A stretch of 64,000 nt of DNA from Thermodesulfobacteriota bacterium (GCA_030550555.1 JAUQPD010000037.1:100628-164627), one strand, 5' to 3'. Numbered from the stretch's first letter, positions 28,415 through 38,188 are shown. The notes: generated by a model not told the origin, from the letters alone. Translations and numbers: made by a program.

Positions 28415-30672
28415 GAGAAAAATTCAATAAGCTAAAAGCAAAACTAAAAACATTATCTTTCTACTACTATTTTCTCTTTATAAACTTTATTGTTCTCATT
28501 GTCATTGTCTTTACATTAATGATTTCATTTAACTTTTATTTTAAGAACCAATACACTAAACTATTTTACAATGAATTAGAACTGATAAAGCAAACTGTTA
28601 GTGTTTCTCTTAAGCCTCTCATACTTACAGAAGATTACGATCGTATTGAAAAGTTATTATTAGGCTGGATAAAAGGGACACAGATTGAAACAATAAAACT
28701 TGCTAATCCATCTGGAGAAATTATTCTATCAGTTAAGAGCACTAATAACCAAACAGTTATTCAGTATGTCCCAAATGAAATGATAACAAGCCAAGCAGAA
28801 CTTCTAATTGATAATGATGAAAATGTCACAATAATCTTTCCAATAATTGGAATAATGGAAAATGATATTCTTTCATGGGTGGAAATAAGATACTCTAAAA
28901 AAATTCTAAGTGAAATAATTAGCAATACGATAAGACTTTTCCTCTTAATGTCAATTTTGGGAACAATTTTAATAGCAGTTTTTCTTAGAGTTTTATTTAA
29001 ATATTTTGAAAAAGAATTAAAGATATTTACCACTTATCTTAAGGATATTCCCCTATCAAAAGGTAAAATATTAGATCATACTTTTACCTCAAAAGAATTT
29101 CAGGAATTAAAAAATGTTTCTGAAAAGATTTCTCAAATATTGTATACACAAGAAAAGGAGCTTATTAGAGAAAAGTCAAAAATAGAAAAAATACTCTCCT
29201 CCTTAACAGAAGTAGTAATTTTTACCGATTTTAATTTAAACATAATTTATGCTAACAATGCCTTTGAAAGACATTTTAATATGAACGTTGAATCAATCAT
29301 AAATAAACAACTCAATCAGATCTTAAATCTCCTTGACTCTGACAATAAGACTAATTTTTGGACAAAATTTGAATTATATAAAGACCTTATTAATAATGAT
29401 ATTGTTCATTCTGACATATTTTTTGATGAAGTTTACTACCAAACAACAGATAATTTTCTCAAAATCTTTGAAATTACAGTAATCCCTATAAAAGAAACCG
29501 ACCTTAGTGGACTTCTCTTTTTAATTAGAGATGTGACCCACAGAAAACTAATTGAGAAAGAGCTTAGCAAAATTCAGAAATTTGAGGCCATAGATCGGCT
29601 TGCTGGAGGAGTTGCCCATGACTTAAGAAATCTTCTTGCAGGACTATATAATTATTTCCAAATTCTCAAACTAAAAACAAGAGACAGTACGGAGCTTAAT
29701 TTGATTGAGCGCATTGAGAAGATTTTAGAGAGGGCAAGTGCCCTCTCTTTTCAGTTACTTTCACTCTCCAAAGGTGGTGCACCAATAAAAAAGGCTGTAA
29801 ACCTGGAAGAACTGATTCAAGAGGTTGCAGAGTTCTGCTTCTCAGGCGCTCCTATAAAATTTGAACTGAAGGTTAAGACAAAAATAGATAAGATCTTTTT
29901 TGATCCTCAGCAGATTGCCCTTGTCTTTCAGAACCTCTTTATCAATGCAAGAGAGGCCATGCCTGAGGGTGGTAAAGTAATAGTTGAGACTGATCTTAGG
30001 GATCTTATGGATGAAGAAATTCCCCCACTTCCTCGGGGCACCTATGTTGTCATCTCGGTCTCAGATACAGGACCTGGAATTCCGCAGGACATTCTTCCAC
30101 ACATCTTTGATCCCTTCTTCACGACCAAAGAAAAAGGAACAGGTCTTGGGCTTACGCTTGTCTATCAGATAATGAAAAACCATGGAGGATATGTAACAGT
30201 TGACACTGAAGTTGGCAGGGGAACCACCTTCTATCTCTATCTACCTTATGAGGTAGGAACTGTTGAGGAGGACCATCCTAAACTTGGTGGTGAAGAAAGG
30301 TCCTATTCTGCCAAGAAAGTTCTCATTGTTGATGATGAAGAAGATATAAGGGAATCTCTTGTTTATATCCTGAGAGAATTTGGACATGAAGCTTATTCTG
30401 CAGGAAATGCAGATGAGGCAATAAAGATCTTTAGTGAAGAACTCCATGCAGGTCGACCTTTTGGTATAGTAATTATTGACTATACCATGCCTGACATGAG
30501 TGGAGATAAATTACTTAACAAGCTGAGAGAGATTCATCCAGACTTTCTTGCGGTCCTCTCTACTGGTTATGCAGATATTCCTGCAGTAACGGATTACTCC
30601 GAGTTTGGTTTTGATAGGATTCTCCTAAAGCCCTATACTATTGATCAACTTTTGAAAGTAATCTCAAGTTAG
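28411..30672 (+). CDS. hybrid sensor histidine kinase with receiver domain
   Basis: 753 residues: membrane helix (about 16-42), periplasmic sensor region (about 43-170), second helix (about 172-193), PAS domain (about 255-385), HisKA with the phosphoacceptor His403 ([13 protein letters not shown]), HATPase with [21 protein letters not shown] and [13 protein letters not shown], and a C-terminal receiver with DDEEDI and phosphoacceptor Asp690 ([13 protein letters not shown]). It starts at TTG overlapping the binding-protein stop. The N-terminal half is clearly more AT-rich than the kinase core. No output regulator lies nearby, so phosphoryl transfer to an unlinked protein is likely. Confidence 0.92.
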   Translation: MREKFNKLKAKLKTLSFYYYFLFINFIVLIVIVFTLMISFNFYFKNQYTKLFYNELELIKQTVSVSLKPLILTEDYDRIEKLLLGWIKGTQIETIKLANPSGEIILSVKSTNNQTVIQYVPNEMITSQAELLIDNDENVTIIFPIIGIMENDILSWVEIRYSKKILSEIISNTIRLFLLMSILGTILIAVFLRVLFKYFEKELKIFTTYLKDIPLSKGKILDHTFTSKEFQELKNVSEKISQILYTQEKELIREKSKIEKILSSLTEVVIFTDFNLNIIYANNAFERHFNMNVESIINKQLNQILNLLDSDNKTNFWTKFELYKDLINNDIVHSDIFFDEVYYQTTDNFLKIFEITVIPIKETDLSGLLFLIRDVTHRKLIEKELSKIQKFEAIDRLAGGVAHDLRNLLAGLYNYFQILKLKTRDSTELNLIERIEKILERASALSFQLLSLSKGGAPIKKAVNLEELIQEVAEFCFSGAPIKFELKVKTKIDKIFFDPQQIALVFQNLFINAREAMPEGGKVIVETDLRDLMDEEIPPLPRGTYVVISVSDTGPGIPQDILPHIFDPFFTTKEKGTGLGLTLVYQIMKNHGGYVTVDTEVGRGTTFYLYLPYEVGTVEEDHPKLGGEERSYSAKKVLIVDDEEDIRESLVYILREFGHEAYSAGNADEAIKIFSEELHAGRPFGIVIIDYTMPDMSGDKLLNKLREIHPDFLAVLSTGYADIPAVTDYSEFGFDRILLKPYTIDQLLKVISS

Positions 30673-30737
30673 AAAAATCTTCTTAGAAGAGGTGCATCGT
30701 AAAAAGCACATTGTAAAATAGGACTCTTGTGGTATTT

Positions 30738-30765
30738 TTGCTTAAATCAAATTTTATTCTATCAA
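30738..30765 (+). promoter_or_regulatory. possible promoter of the Rho-N-like gene
   Basis: TTGCTT, a 16-base gap and TATCAA occur upstream of the gene at 30788. The match is moderate; it would yield a short leader containing AAGGAGGT. Confidence 0.35.
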
Positions 30766-30787
30766 AATCCTATAAAGAAGGAGGTGT

Positions 30788-31132
30788 ATGCTTATGGAGG
30801 AAAAGGTGGAACTTCCTAAACTTGAGAAAAAACTTGAAAAAATGACTATCAAAGAGCTTAGAGAGATTGCCCTACAGATTCCAGGGATTAGTGGAGTCCA
30901 TGGGATGAACAAGGAAGAATTGATCTCAGCTCTCAAAAAGGTTTATGGAATTGCAGAAGAGCCAAAAAGAGTAGGTGCTTCAATAAGGGAGCTAAAAGCC
31001 AAGGTGAGAAAATTTAAGAAACTTGCAGAGGAAGCAAAAGCAAAAAGAGATTGGCAGGCCTATGAGAGATTTAGGAGACTTGCAAGTGCCTTCAAGAAAA
31101 GGACAAGAAAACTTGCGAGACTCTCTGCATAA
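30788..31132 (+). CDS. Rho-N/SAP-like domain small basic protein
   Basis: 114 residues. Residues about 17-53 (EKMTIKELREIALQIPGISGVHGMNKEELISALKKVYG) match the Rho termination factor N-terminal (SAP-like) helix-extended-loop-helix, usually nucleic-acid binding. The rest is a Lys/Arg-rich helical hairpin (about 65-112) able to contact DNA or RNA. Similar short proteins occur in sulfate-reducing bacteria; the role is not defined. A strong AAGGAGGT precedes ATG 30788. A small hairpin upstream (TCTTC/GAAGA) separates it from the kinase gene. Confidence 0.75.
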   Translation: MLMEEKVELPKLEKKLEKMTIKELREIALQIPGISGVHGMNKEELISALKKVYGIAEEPKRVGASIRELKAKVRKFKKLAEEAKAKRDWQAYERFRRLASAFKKRTRKLARLSA

Positions 31133-31163
31133 AGGGCTTTAACCTAAGAGGTGTATCAGTTAG

Positions 31164-32060
31164 ATGACAAGTTCACCCTTGACTGAAACAAATCTCACCA
31201 CAGTTCCCCTTTTTCACCGAGGAAAAGTCAGAGACCTTTATGATCTTGGGGATTCACTTCTCATTGTGGCAACAGACCGCATTTCTGCCTATGATCTCAT
31301 CCTACCTACTCCCATACCAGACAAGGGAAAGATTCTTACCCAGATGACCCTTTTTTGGTTTAATTTTCTCAAAGATGTAGTTGCTAACCATTTGATTACT
31401 GCCAAAGTGGAGGAATATCCTGAGATATTGAGCCCCTATCTTGAGCTTTTAAGAGATAGAAGCATGATTGTTAGGAAGGCTAAGGTACTTCCTGTTGAAT
31501 GCATTGTGCGAGGCTATCTTGCAGGATCTGCTTGGAGGGATTATAGGGAAAAAGGAGAGATTTGCGGAATCAAACTTCCTCCAGGCCTAAGGGAAGCTGA
31601 AAAATTAGAGGAACCCATATTTACACCTTCAACAAAGGCAGAATTAGGTAAACATGATTTGAACATTACTTTTGAAGAGATGGTGGAACTAATTGGAAGG
31701 GACCTTGCAGAAAAAATAAGGTCCCTTTCTCTTGAGCTCTATATGAGAGCAAGTGTCTACGCAGAGGACAGAGGTATTATCATTGCAGACACCAAATTCG
31801 AGTTTGGCCTCTATGAGGGGGAACTCCTTCTCGTAGATGAGGTATTAACTCCAGATTCCTCGCGCTTCTGGCCAAAGGAAGAATACGAGCCAGGAAAACC
31901 TCAAAAGAGCTTTGACAAACAGTTTATTAGAGACTGGTTGAAAAGCACGTCCTGGAAAGAAGGTCTACCCCCACCTCAAATACCTGAAGAAATTGTAAAG
32001 CGGACTCGCGAGAAATATTTGGAAGCCTTAAGGAGGTTGACAGGCAGGGATCTTACCTAA
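31164..32060 (+). CDS. purC: phosphoribosylaminoimidazole-succinocarboxamide synthase
   Basis: 298 residues. It joins CAIR and aspartate in purine synthesis. Motifs are LFHRGKVRDLYDLGDSLLIVATDRISAYD, VECIVRGYLAGSAWRDY, KAELGKHDLNITFEEM, DRGIIIADTKFEFG and LVDEVLTPDSSRFWP. This is the longer (about 300-residue) form seen in yeast and many Gram-negatives, not the 237-residue E. coli form. Other pur genes in the window (purM, purK, purE, purD) are scattered rather than in one operon. The stop overlaps the next ATG by one base (TAATG). Confidence 0.97.
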   Translation: MTSSPLTETNLTTVPLFHRGKVRDLYDLGDSLLIVATDRISAYDLILPTPIPDKGKILTQMTLFWFNFLKDVVANHLITAKVEEYPEILSPYLELLRDRSMIVRKAKVLPVECIVRGYLAGSAWRDYREKGEICGIKLPPGLREAEKLEEPIFTPSTKAELGKHDLNITFEEMVELIGRDLAEKIRSLSLELYMRASVYAEDRGIIIADTKFEFGLYEGELLLVDEVLTPDSSRFWPKEEYEPGKPQKSFDKQFIRDWLKSTSWKEGLPPPQIPEEIVKRTREKYLEALRRLTGRDLT

Positions 32061-33067
32061 TGTCTTTCCTCTCCTATTCCTTTTCATCAATTACTTTGAA
32101 AGACATAGATCTTACTGAGAGAAGGTTTCTCTTTTCTTTCCCTGAGAGAAAGAATTACCTCATAGAGAGTATAGCTCGCTTTGGTCTGATTGAACCTCCC
32201 CTTCTCTTGTCTGAAGAGGGGAAATTGGTGGTTGTCTGTGGTGAAGGTCGGGTTAAGGCCTGTAGAGAGCTTTCGTTTAAGACTATACCTGCTCTCATAC
32301 TGAAAAATGACTTTGATGAGCGAAAGCTACTTTTGGTGTCATTAGAGAGCAATCTTTTGCGGGGATTAAATCTCGTTGAAAAGGCCCTTTTTATTGAGCG
32401 CGCAAGTAAACTCTTCTCAACAGAAGAACTCCAAAAGTTACTTCCTAAATTAGGACTCAGTGAAAGTAAACACTGGCTTTTTTTCTTGAGAAAAATTCTC
32501 ACCCTTGAAGAGTCCTTTCTTCAGCTCATTGCAGAGGAGAGGCTAAATCCAAAACTTATTGAGTCCCTTGCAGAACTTACTTCAAAGGAGAGAGAGGAAT
32601 TTCTTGAGATCTTAAGAGAGGTTTATCTTACTCATAATGAGCAGAGAGATGTTTTAGAAGTTCTCCTAAGTTATAAAAAAAGGACCGACTCTTCTCAACT
32701 CCTACCTTCAGAATTAAAAGAGGTTCTTCGAATTGAGGACAAAAACGAAAGGAGAAAAGAGTTCTTTCAAGTCTTGAGAAAATACAAATATCCCTACTCG
32801 CTTTCTTATTTGATTAGACTTGAAGCGGTAAGGAAGCATTTTAAGAAGAAAGGAATTGATTTAGCCTTTACTCCCTTTCTTGAAAAAAGAGATATTTCCG
32901 TGAGTTTCAGCATTCAGACAAGAGCGGAGCTTGAAGAGAAGATGAGATTTCTCAAGGAGGAGAGCCAATTACTTTTCTCTGTGTTTGAGGATAGCTCTGT
33001 GTCTGTTGCGTCCCCTTTTGGATTTCCCTCCAGAGGTGAAATATCAGATCCTGAAGAACTCGCTTAG
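32060..33067 (+). CDS. ParB-like nuclease-domain protein
   Basis: 335 residues. The N-terminal 110 residues fit the ParB/sulfiredoxin fold: ESIARFGLIEPPLLLSEEGKLVVVCGEGRVKACRELSFKTIPALIL, followed by LLLVSLESNLLRGLNLVEKALFIER, as in chromosomal ParB. The middle is helical and may include a helix-turn-helix, but no clear one is visible. There is no parA nearby, so this is probably a solitary ParB-like DNA-binding or CTP-switch protein. It is translationally coupled to purC. Its 3' end overlaps holA on the opposite strand by 116 bases. Confidence 0.8.
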   Translation: MSFLSYSFSSITLKDIDLTERRFLFSFPERKNYLIESIARFGLIEPPLLLSEEGKLVVVCGEGRVKACRELSFKTIPALILKNDFDERKLLLVSLESNLLRGLNLVEKALFIERASKLFSTEELQKLLPKLGLSESKHWLFFLRKILTLEESFLQLIAEERLNPKLIESLAELTSKEREEFLEILREVYLTHNEQRDVLEVLLSYKKRTDSSQLLPSELKEVLRIEDKNERRKEFFQVLRKYKYPYSLSYLIRLEAVRKHFKKKGIDLAFTPFLEKRDISVSFSIQTRAELEEKMRFLKEESQLLFSVFEDSSVSVASPFGFPSRGEISDPEELA

Positions 33068-34088
33068 GTTCCCTAAAGGTTACCTTGAGCTCTATTTCTG
33101 CCTGGAGAAACAATTCAAAGATGCGATCTATGTTTTTAATTCTCTTAAGGTATCGCTTAGCAGTAAAGATTGCATAAGGATGGCTTTCTGTGAGGAGCTT
33201 TGGCAGTTCTCTAAGTGTATCCTCCTTTAGTTCCTGCCAGAGTTTCATGAATTGTGCATAATTTTCCTCTCTTTCAAGCTCTGGATGGTCTTTTAAGAGG
33301 TCCTCAAGGAGAGCAAGCTTTTTGAAAAAGCGATAGAGATAACCTAAAATTTCAGTAGGTTCTTTTTTGAGATCAAGAAGATGTTGAACAAAGGAACCTG
33401 TCCGTTCAGGACCTCTCGTAAAGAGTAGTTCCCCAATAAGATACAGAGCCTGCTCCTCAAGAGGAACGACAATCTCCATCAATTTTTCTTGAGTAATTAC
33501 ACCATCTTCAAGACAATAAAGTATAAGTTTATCTAATTCCTGCAGAAAATGATAAAAGTCTTTTCCAACAAGATCTATAAACAAGTCAGCTGTCCGTTTA
33601 TCCAATGTTAAGTTAAATTGTTTTAATCGTGTAATGAGTTCTCCTTCCAAAAGATCCTCTTTCTTTTTCAGGCCTAAGGGAATGATAGCTCCTTTTTCTG
33701 AAGCAAATTTATATAGGGGATGATTTTCGTCAAATCTCTCAGCAAGGATAAACCAGGAAAAGACTGAAGCCCCTTTCTTGAGAGACTTAAGGATCTCTTC
33801 ACTTTTTGCAGGAGAAAGGTCTTCAGCTCCAATTAGTAGATAAAGTTTTCTTGAGCCAAAGAGGCCTTCCTGATAACCCTTTGTCTGCTGAAAATCCCTT
33901 TTCTGTTCCTTTTCCCGAAGGTCATAGATCTCAAGGGAAGCTCCCTTCTCTAAGAGTATTTTGTAGATAAGTTTTGCCTTTTCAAGGGAGATCTCAAGAG
34001 GCCCAATGAAAAGATAAATAGGAGCTATGCGATTCTGTTTTGCAAGATCAACAAGTTTCCCAATCTGAAGAGGAGTAAAAATTGGCAT
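32952..34088 (-). CDS. holA: DNA polymerase III delta subunit
   Basis: 378 residues. This clamp-loader subunit opens the sliding clamp. The family is divergent, but the layout fits: IAPIYLFIGPLEISLEKAKLIYKILL at the N-terminus, FGSRKLYLLIGAEDLS, SEEILKSLKKGASVFSWFILAE, LDKRTADLFIDLVGKDFYHFLQELDKLILYC, a C-terminal helical collar with EILGYLYRFFKKLALLEDLLK, and FLQAEIELKVTFREPKRVLQDLIFHLWRE. The last 23 residues (after WRE) are a low-complexity tail that overlaps the ParB-like gene. The ATG follows the tyrS TAG directly. Confidence 0.88.
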   Translation of the reverse strand: MPIFTPLQIGKLVDLAKQNRIAPIYLFIGPLEISLEKAKLIYKILLEKGASLEIYDLREKEQKRDFQQTKGYQEGLFGSRKLYLLIGAEDLSPAKSEEILKSLKKGASVFSWFILAERFDENHPLYKFASEKGAIIPLGLKKKEDLLEGELITRLKQFNLTLDKRTADLFIDLVGKDFYHFLQELDKLILYCLEDGVITQEKLMEIVVPLEEQALYLIGELLFTRGPERTGSFVQHLLDLKKEPTEILGYLYRFFKKLALLEDLLKDHPELEREENYAQFMKLWQELKEDTLRELPKLLTESHPYAIFTAKRYLKRIKNIDRIFELFLQAEIELKVTFREPKRVLQDLIFHLWREIQKGTQQTQSYPQTQRKVIGSPP

Positions 34089-35294
34089 CTACTTTGCAAT
34101 GATCCTAAAAAATCTTTTTTTTCCGATGCGGAAGATATATTCTCCTGGTGTTAAGTCAAGTTCTTCGGTTTGGACTGTCTGTTTGTTGATGTCAATTGCC
34201 CTCTGGGTAAGCAACCTCTTGGCTTCAGATGCAGATTTGACTATCCCCAATTCTTTAAGGAATTTAGGAAGAAACACTTTTCCAGCTTGCACTTCGATGG
34301 TTTCAACTTCTGTGGGAAGTTCTCTTCTGCTAAAAACTCTTTCGAATTCTTCTTTTGCCTTTTGGGCATTCTCAGGAGAGTGATACTGGCTCACCATGAG
34401 GAAAGCAAGTTGCATCTTGGCATCTCTTGGATTCAATTTTCCTGCTTCAGCTTCTTCCTTCATCTTTTCGATCTCTTCAAGGGGAACATCAGTAAGTAGT
34501 TCATAGTATTTCCAGAGGAGGCGATCGGGTATACTCATAATTTTTCCAAACATTTCTCCAGGTGGTTCCATAATTCCTATGTAATTACCTAAGCTTTTAC
34601 TCATCTTTTGAACCCCATCAAGGCCTTCAAGAAGAGGGGTGGTGATGATTACCTGTGGTTCCTGCCCATATTCTCTTTGTATATCCCTTCCAATTAATAG
34701 ATTGAATAGCTGATCAGTCCCTCCAAGCTCCACATCAGCTCCCAAGGCAACAGAGTCATATGCTTGGAATAGTGGATAAATGAGCTCATGAATCGCTATG
34801 GGTATTCCAGATTCAAACCTTTTCTTAAAGTCATCTCTCTCCAGTATACGAGCAACTGTGTATTTAGCACAGAGTCTAACTACATCTTCAGCAGACATCT
34901 TGGAGAACCATTCACTATTAAAAACAACTTTGGTTTTTGAAGGATCGAGAATTTTAAAGACCTGTTCCCGATAGGTCTTTGCATTCTCCAGAACCTGTTC
35001 CTTTGTTAGAGCAGGTCTTGTCTCAGATCTCCCAGTGGGATCTCCTATCATGGCAGTAAAGTCACCAATAAGGAAATACACATCATGTCCAAGTTCTTGA
35101 AAGTGCCTCAATTTTCTAAGAAGCACAGTGTGTCCAAGGTGTAAGTCAGGTGCTGTTGGATCAAATCCAGCCTTAATTTTGAGAGGAACACCTGTTTTTA
35201 AGGATCTCTCAAGTTTTGCTATAAGCTCCTGCTCCTCAATAAGATCTACAATTCCTCTTTTAATAAGAGATAAAGCCCTTTTGAGCTCCTCCAT
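34089..35294 (-). CDS. tyrS: tyrosine--tRNA ligase
   Basis: 401 residues, the TyrRS form with the HIGH-like [19 protein letters not shown] and [14 protein letters not shown], plus [17 protein letters not shown] for tyrosine recognition. The C-terminal S4-like RNA-binding domain (about 340-400, [21 protein letters not shown]) is present. It lies 20 bases after cobA-hemD and its stop directly abuts the holA start. Probably cotranscribed with hemC-cobA-hemD. Confidence 0.97.
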   Translation of the reverse strand: MEELKRALSLIKRGIVDLIEEQELIAKLERSLKTGVPLKIKAGFDPTAPDLHLGHTVLLRKLRHFQELGHDVYFLIGDFTAMIGDPTGRSETRPALTKEQVLENAKTYREQVFKILDPSKTKVVFNSEWFSKMSAEDVVRLCAKYTVARILERDDFKKRFESGIPIAIHELIYPLFQAYDSVALGADVELGGTDQLFNLLIGRDIQREYGQEPQVIITTPLLEGLDGVQKMSKSLGNYIGIMEPPGEMFGKIMSIPDRLLWKYYELLTDVPLEEIEKMKEEAEAGKLNPRDAKMQLAFLMVSQYHSPENAQKAKEEFERVFSRRELPTEVETIEVQAGKVFLPKFLKELGIVKSASEAKRLLTQRAIDINKQTVQTEELDLTPGEYIFRIGKKRFFRIIAK

Positions 35295-35314
35295 AGGAAA
35301 CCTCCCTCAAATCG

Positions 35315-36847
35315 CTAAGTGCTTGTAGAACTCTTCTCAAAATATTTAACTATTGCAGATACAAGGCCAGGTATGGTATATTCTTCCGCTTCAATTTGGG
35401 GGATGTAGCCAAAGTCCTTGAGAGTCCTTGTTGTGATAGGACCTATCGAGGCAATAAGGGTCCCCTCAGGAATCTTCATTTTGTTCTCTTTGAGTATCTG
35501 GAAAAAGTTTTCCACTGTTGAAGAACTTGTGAAGGTGAGGAGGTCAATACCCTTTTCAAAGGCCTGGGAAAGGTCTTTTTCAACACCTTGAGGTTTAATT
35601 GTTTCATAAATTGGAAGTATTTCTACTTGTGCCCCCAGCCTTCTTAAGCTCTCCGGTAAGACATCCCTTGCTACTTTTGCTCTTACAATTAAAACCTTCT
35701 TTCCGGAGAGGTCAACTTTCTGGAAGGCTTCTGCAAGCCCCTCTTGAGTATAGTCCTTTTCTGGCATAAGATCTGGCTTAATTCCTCGCAAAATAAGGGC
35801 TTCCTTGGTTGCAGGACCAATAACTGCTAGCCTCGTATTCCCAAGTGCCCGTAGATCTAAGTCCTTTTCCAAAAGAGCCTTAAAGAAAAACTTAATTCCA
35901 TTTTCTGAAGTAAAGACTAACCAGTCGTATTGAGGTAGCTTCTCGAGAACCTCCTTTGTCTGAGCATTCTCAATGGGTTTAACTTCAATGGTTGGAATTT
36001 CAATGACCTCAGCACCAAACTCCTCTAAAGCTCTCCTTAGTTTACTTGCCTGTTCTCTTGTGCGCGTAATGAGGACTCTCTTCCCAAATAGAGGTTTTCT
36101 TTCATACCAGTTGAAAAGCTCTCTTAGCTTTACAACCTCTCCAACAATTACAATTGCTGGAGCGGTGATTCCTGCTTCTTTGGCCCTAAACGCGATGTCA
36201 CTTAATGTCCCTGTTACAGTTTTCTGTTTAGGAGTTGTCCCCCACTGAATAATCGCACAGGGGGTCTCAGGTGCTTTGCCTGAATCTACTAAATTCTTAA
36301 CAATGTAAGGTAAATTCTTGACTCCCATTAGAAAAACGAGAGTTCCCATCTTTGCTAGGGCCTTAAAATCAATCTTAGATTCCTCTTTACCTTCTGCCTC
36401 ATGGCCAGTGACGATGGCAAGAGTCGAGGTGTAATCTCTGTGAGTCACAGGGATACCTGCATAGGCAGGAACCGCGATAGCTGACGTAATCCCAGGAACT
36501 ATCTCAAAAGGGATACCTTCCCGCACAAGCTCCTCAATCTCCTCACCACCTCTACCAAAGAGAAAGGGATCTCCGCCCTTAAGGCGTATGACAACTTTTC
36601 CCTCCTTAGCCTTTTCTACGAGGAGTCTATTGATCTCCTCCTGCGAGAGGGTGTGTTCCCCGCCCTTTTTCCCCACATAGATAAATTCAGCTTCTTGGGG
36701 GCAAAATTTCAATAGAACGGGATTTGCCAAGTAGTCATAGACAACTACTTCCGCCTTCTCAAGAAGTTCTCTCCCCTTGACAGTGATCAAACCTGGATCA
36801 CCAGGTCCTGCTCCAACAAGATAGACCTTTCCCTTCTTGTTTTCCAT
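35315..36847 (-). CDS. cobA-hemD: fused uroporphyrinogen-III C-methyltransferase and uroporphyrinogen-III synthase
   Basis: About 510 residues. The N-terminal half is a SUMT/CobA methylase (VYLVGAGPGDPGLITVKGRELL, VVVYDYLANP, LKGGDPFLFGRGGEE, PGITSAIAVPAYAGIPVTHR), making precorrin-2. From about residue 262 it is HemD (LFGKRVLITRTREQASKLRRALEEFGAEVIEIPTIEV; LTFTSSSTVENFF), cyclising hydroxymethylbilane. The fusion serves siroheme, cobalamin or alternative haem formation. The ORF track starts at TTG 36859; ATG 36847 has GAGGTG at good spacing, so I prefer it. It follows hemC, its metabolic supplier. Confidence 0.95.
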   Translation of the reverse strand: MENKKGKVYLVGAGPGDPGLITVKGRELLEKAEVVVYDYLANPVLLKFCPQEAEFIYVGKKGGEHTLSQEEINRLLVEKAKEGKVVIRLKGGDPFLFGRGGEEIEELVREGIPFEIVPGITSAIAVPAYAGIPVTHRDYTSTLAIVTGHEAEGKEESKIDFKALAKMGTLVFLMGVKNLPYIVKNLVDSGKAPETPCAIIQWGTTPKQKTVTGTLSDIAFRAKEAGITAPAIVIVGEVVKLRELFNWYERKPLFGKRVLITRTREQASKLRRALEEFGAEVIEIPTIEVKPIENAQTKEVLEKLPQYDWLVFTSENGIKFFFKALLEKDLDLRALGNTRLAVIGPATKEALILRGIKPDLMPEKDYTQEGLAEAFQKVDLSGKKVLIVRAKVARDVLPESLRRLGAQVEILPIYETIKPQGVEKDLSQAFEKGIDLLTFTSSSTVENFFQILKENKMKIPEGTLIASIGPITTRTLKDFGYIPQIEAEEYTIPGLVSAIVKYFEKSSTST

Positions 36848-36855
36848 CCTCCACC

Positions 36856-37770
36856 TCAAGTTTTGTAGAGCTCTTCGAGAATCTCTTTTCCTCCCCTTTT
36901 TAGGAGGATCTTCGCTAGGGTCTCTCCAAGTTTTGAGGCTTCCTCCTTTGGTCCTTCAAGAGTTTCCCTATAAAACCGTTCTCCAGAGAGGTCTCCTATA
37001 AAACCAGTTATTACAAGTCGTCCATTTTTCAGCTGGGCAAGAGCACCAAGAGGTACCTGACACCCTCCTTCTAAGATCCGTAAAAAGGCTCTCTCAGCTG
37101 TGACCTCACAGGCGGTCTCAGCTGAATGGAGAACCTTCAGTATCTCAAAAATTTTCCTATCTTCCCGCCTGGTTTCAATACCCAGTGCTCCCTGCCCAAC
37201 CGCAGGGATCATCTCCTCGACGGAAAATCTGCGAAAGCTAACTTCTAAACCAAGTCTCTTCAGCCCTGCCTCTGCAAGAATAATTCCATCAAAATTGCCC
37301 TCGCTATACTTACGTAGTCTTGTATCCACATTACCTCTAAGAGTTTCAATTTGTAAGTCCTTTCTAAGTCTTTTCAGTTGGCAGGCCCTTCTGAGACTAC
37401 TTGTTCCTACTTTTGCCCAAGGAGGAAGATAAGCTAAGTGTGGGAAAGCTGAAATCCAGACATCAAAAGGAGACTCCCTTTGAGGAATAACCGCAATTTC
37501 AAGTTCTGGTGGAATCTGAGAGGGCACATCTTTCATACTGTGGACCGCAAAATCAATCTCACCCCTTAAAAGGGCCTCCTCAATCTCTTTTACAAAAAGA
37601 CCCTTTCCTCCAATTTTGCTAAGAGGAGAATCCAAAATTTTATCGCCTGTTGTTTTTATGACTACTTTCTCAATCTGCAAGTGTGGAAAATATTTTTTGA
37701 GTTGGTTGATAACCCAGTCTGTTTGAGCAAGAGCAAGTTTACTACCTCTTGTGCCGACACGTATCTGCAA
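36856..37770 (-). CDS. hemC: hydroxymethylbilane synthase (porphobilinogen deaminase)
   Basis: 304 residues. It polymerises four porphobilinogens. MQIRVGTRGSKLALAQTDWVI, IGGKGLFVKEIEEALLRGEIDFAVHSMKDVPS, AVIPQRESPFDVWIS and GTSSLRRACQLKRLRKDLQIETLRGNVDTRLRK are family hallmarks. The dipyrromethane cofactor cysteine is in EGGCQVPLGA. It starts with ATG at 37770, 32 bases after the fmdB-like gene. Confidence 0.97.
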   Translation of the reverse strand: MQIRVGTRGSKLALAQTDWVINQLKKYFPHLQIEKVVIKTTGDKILDSPLSKIGGKGLFVKEIEEALLRGEIDFAVHSMKDVPSQIPPELEIAVIPQRESPFDVWISAFPHLAYLPPWAKVGTSSLRRACQLKRLRKDLQIETLRGNVDTRLRKYSEGNFDGIILAEAGLKRLGLEVSFRRFSVEEMIPAVGQGALGIETRREDRKIFEILKVLHSAETACEVTAERAFLRILEGGCQVPLGALAQLKNGRLVITGFIGDLSGERFYRETLEGPKEEASKLGETLAKILLKRGGKEILEELYKT

Positions 37771-37801
37771 ATTAGTCTCCTTTGGTCAAATTACTGTAAA
37801 A

Positions 37802-38020
37802 CTATTTACAGGAACTACAAGACTTTCCACTGCAGGACCTGCAGGACGAACCTGTGCTACCAACGAAAATCTCCCCAGACTTAAAGGCAACCCGAGATAT
37901 TAATTTATGGACCCTCGTTCCTTTACATTTTTTACACTTAACCTCTGAATCATTCCCCCTAAAAAGGAGCTCTTCAAAAATTTCACCACAGTCCTCACAC
38001 TGAAATTCGAAAATAGGCAT
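37802..38020 (-). CDS. FmdB-family zinc ribbon protein
   Basis: 72 residues. The N-terminus MPIFEFQCEDCGEIFEELLF and the second CxxC (VKCKKCKG) are the FmdB/CxxC_CxxC_SSSS regulatory zinc ribbon. The C-terminus is Ser/Gly/Cys-rich (CRSCSGKSCSSCK), as is usual for the group. Homologues are often called putative transcription regulators without proof. A strong GGAGGTGAG site precedes the ATG. It starts the hemC-cobA-hemD-tyrS-holA series, but may be only a passenger. Confidence 0.9.
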   Translation of the reverse strand: MPIFEFQCEDCGEIFEELLFRGNDSEVKCKKCKGTRVHKLISRVAFKSGEIFVGSTGSSCRSCSGKSCSSCK

Positions 38021-38061
38021 TGAAATCTCACCTCCTATGGTTCTGAATGGAAATTATTCTT

Positions 38062-38089
38062 AAATTAATCCTAAAAGATTTTCAGTCAA
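38062..38089 (-). promoter_or_regulatory. possible promoter of the fmdB-hemC operon
   Basis: On the minus strand TTGACT (38084-38089), a 16-base gap and TAATTT (38062-38067) precede the fmdB-like gene by about 40 bases. The -10 is weak. Confidence 0.4.
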
Positions 38090-38188
38090 GCCACATATCA
38101 GAAGAAATGCTCCTTTGACTTTTTGAGATAACAACCTAAGTTTGTAACGTGAAGTAATGTTATTACTAATAATGATAACGAGTATACC

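Noticed and set aside
30673-30700. Hairpin TCTTC-TTA-GAAGA as terminator of the kinase operon
   Set aside because: The 5-bp stem is too short and no T-run follows it.
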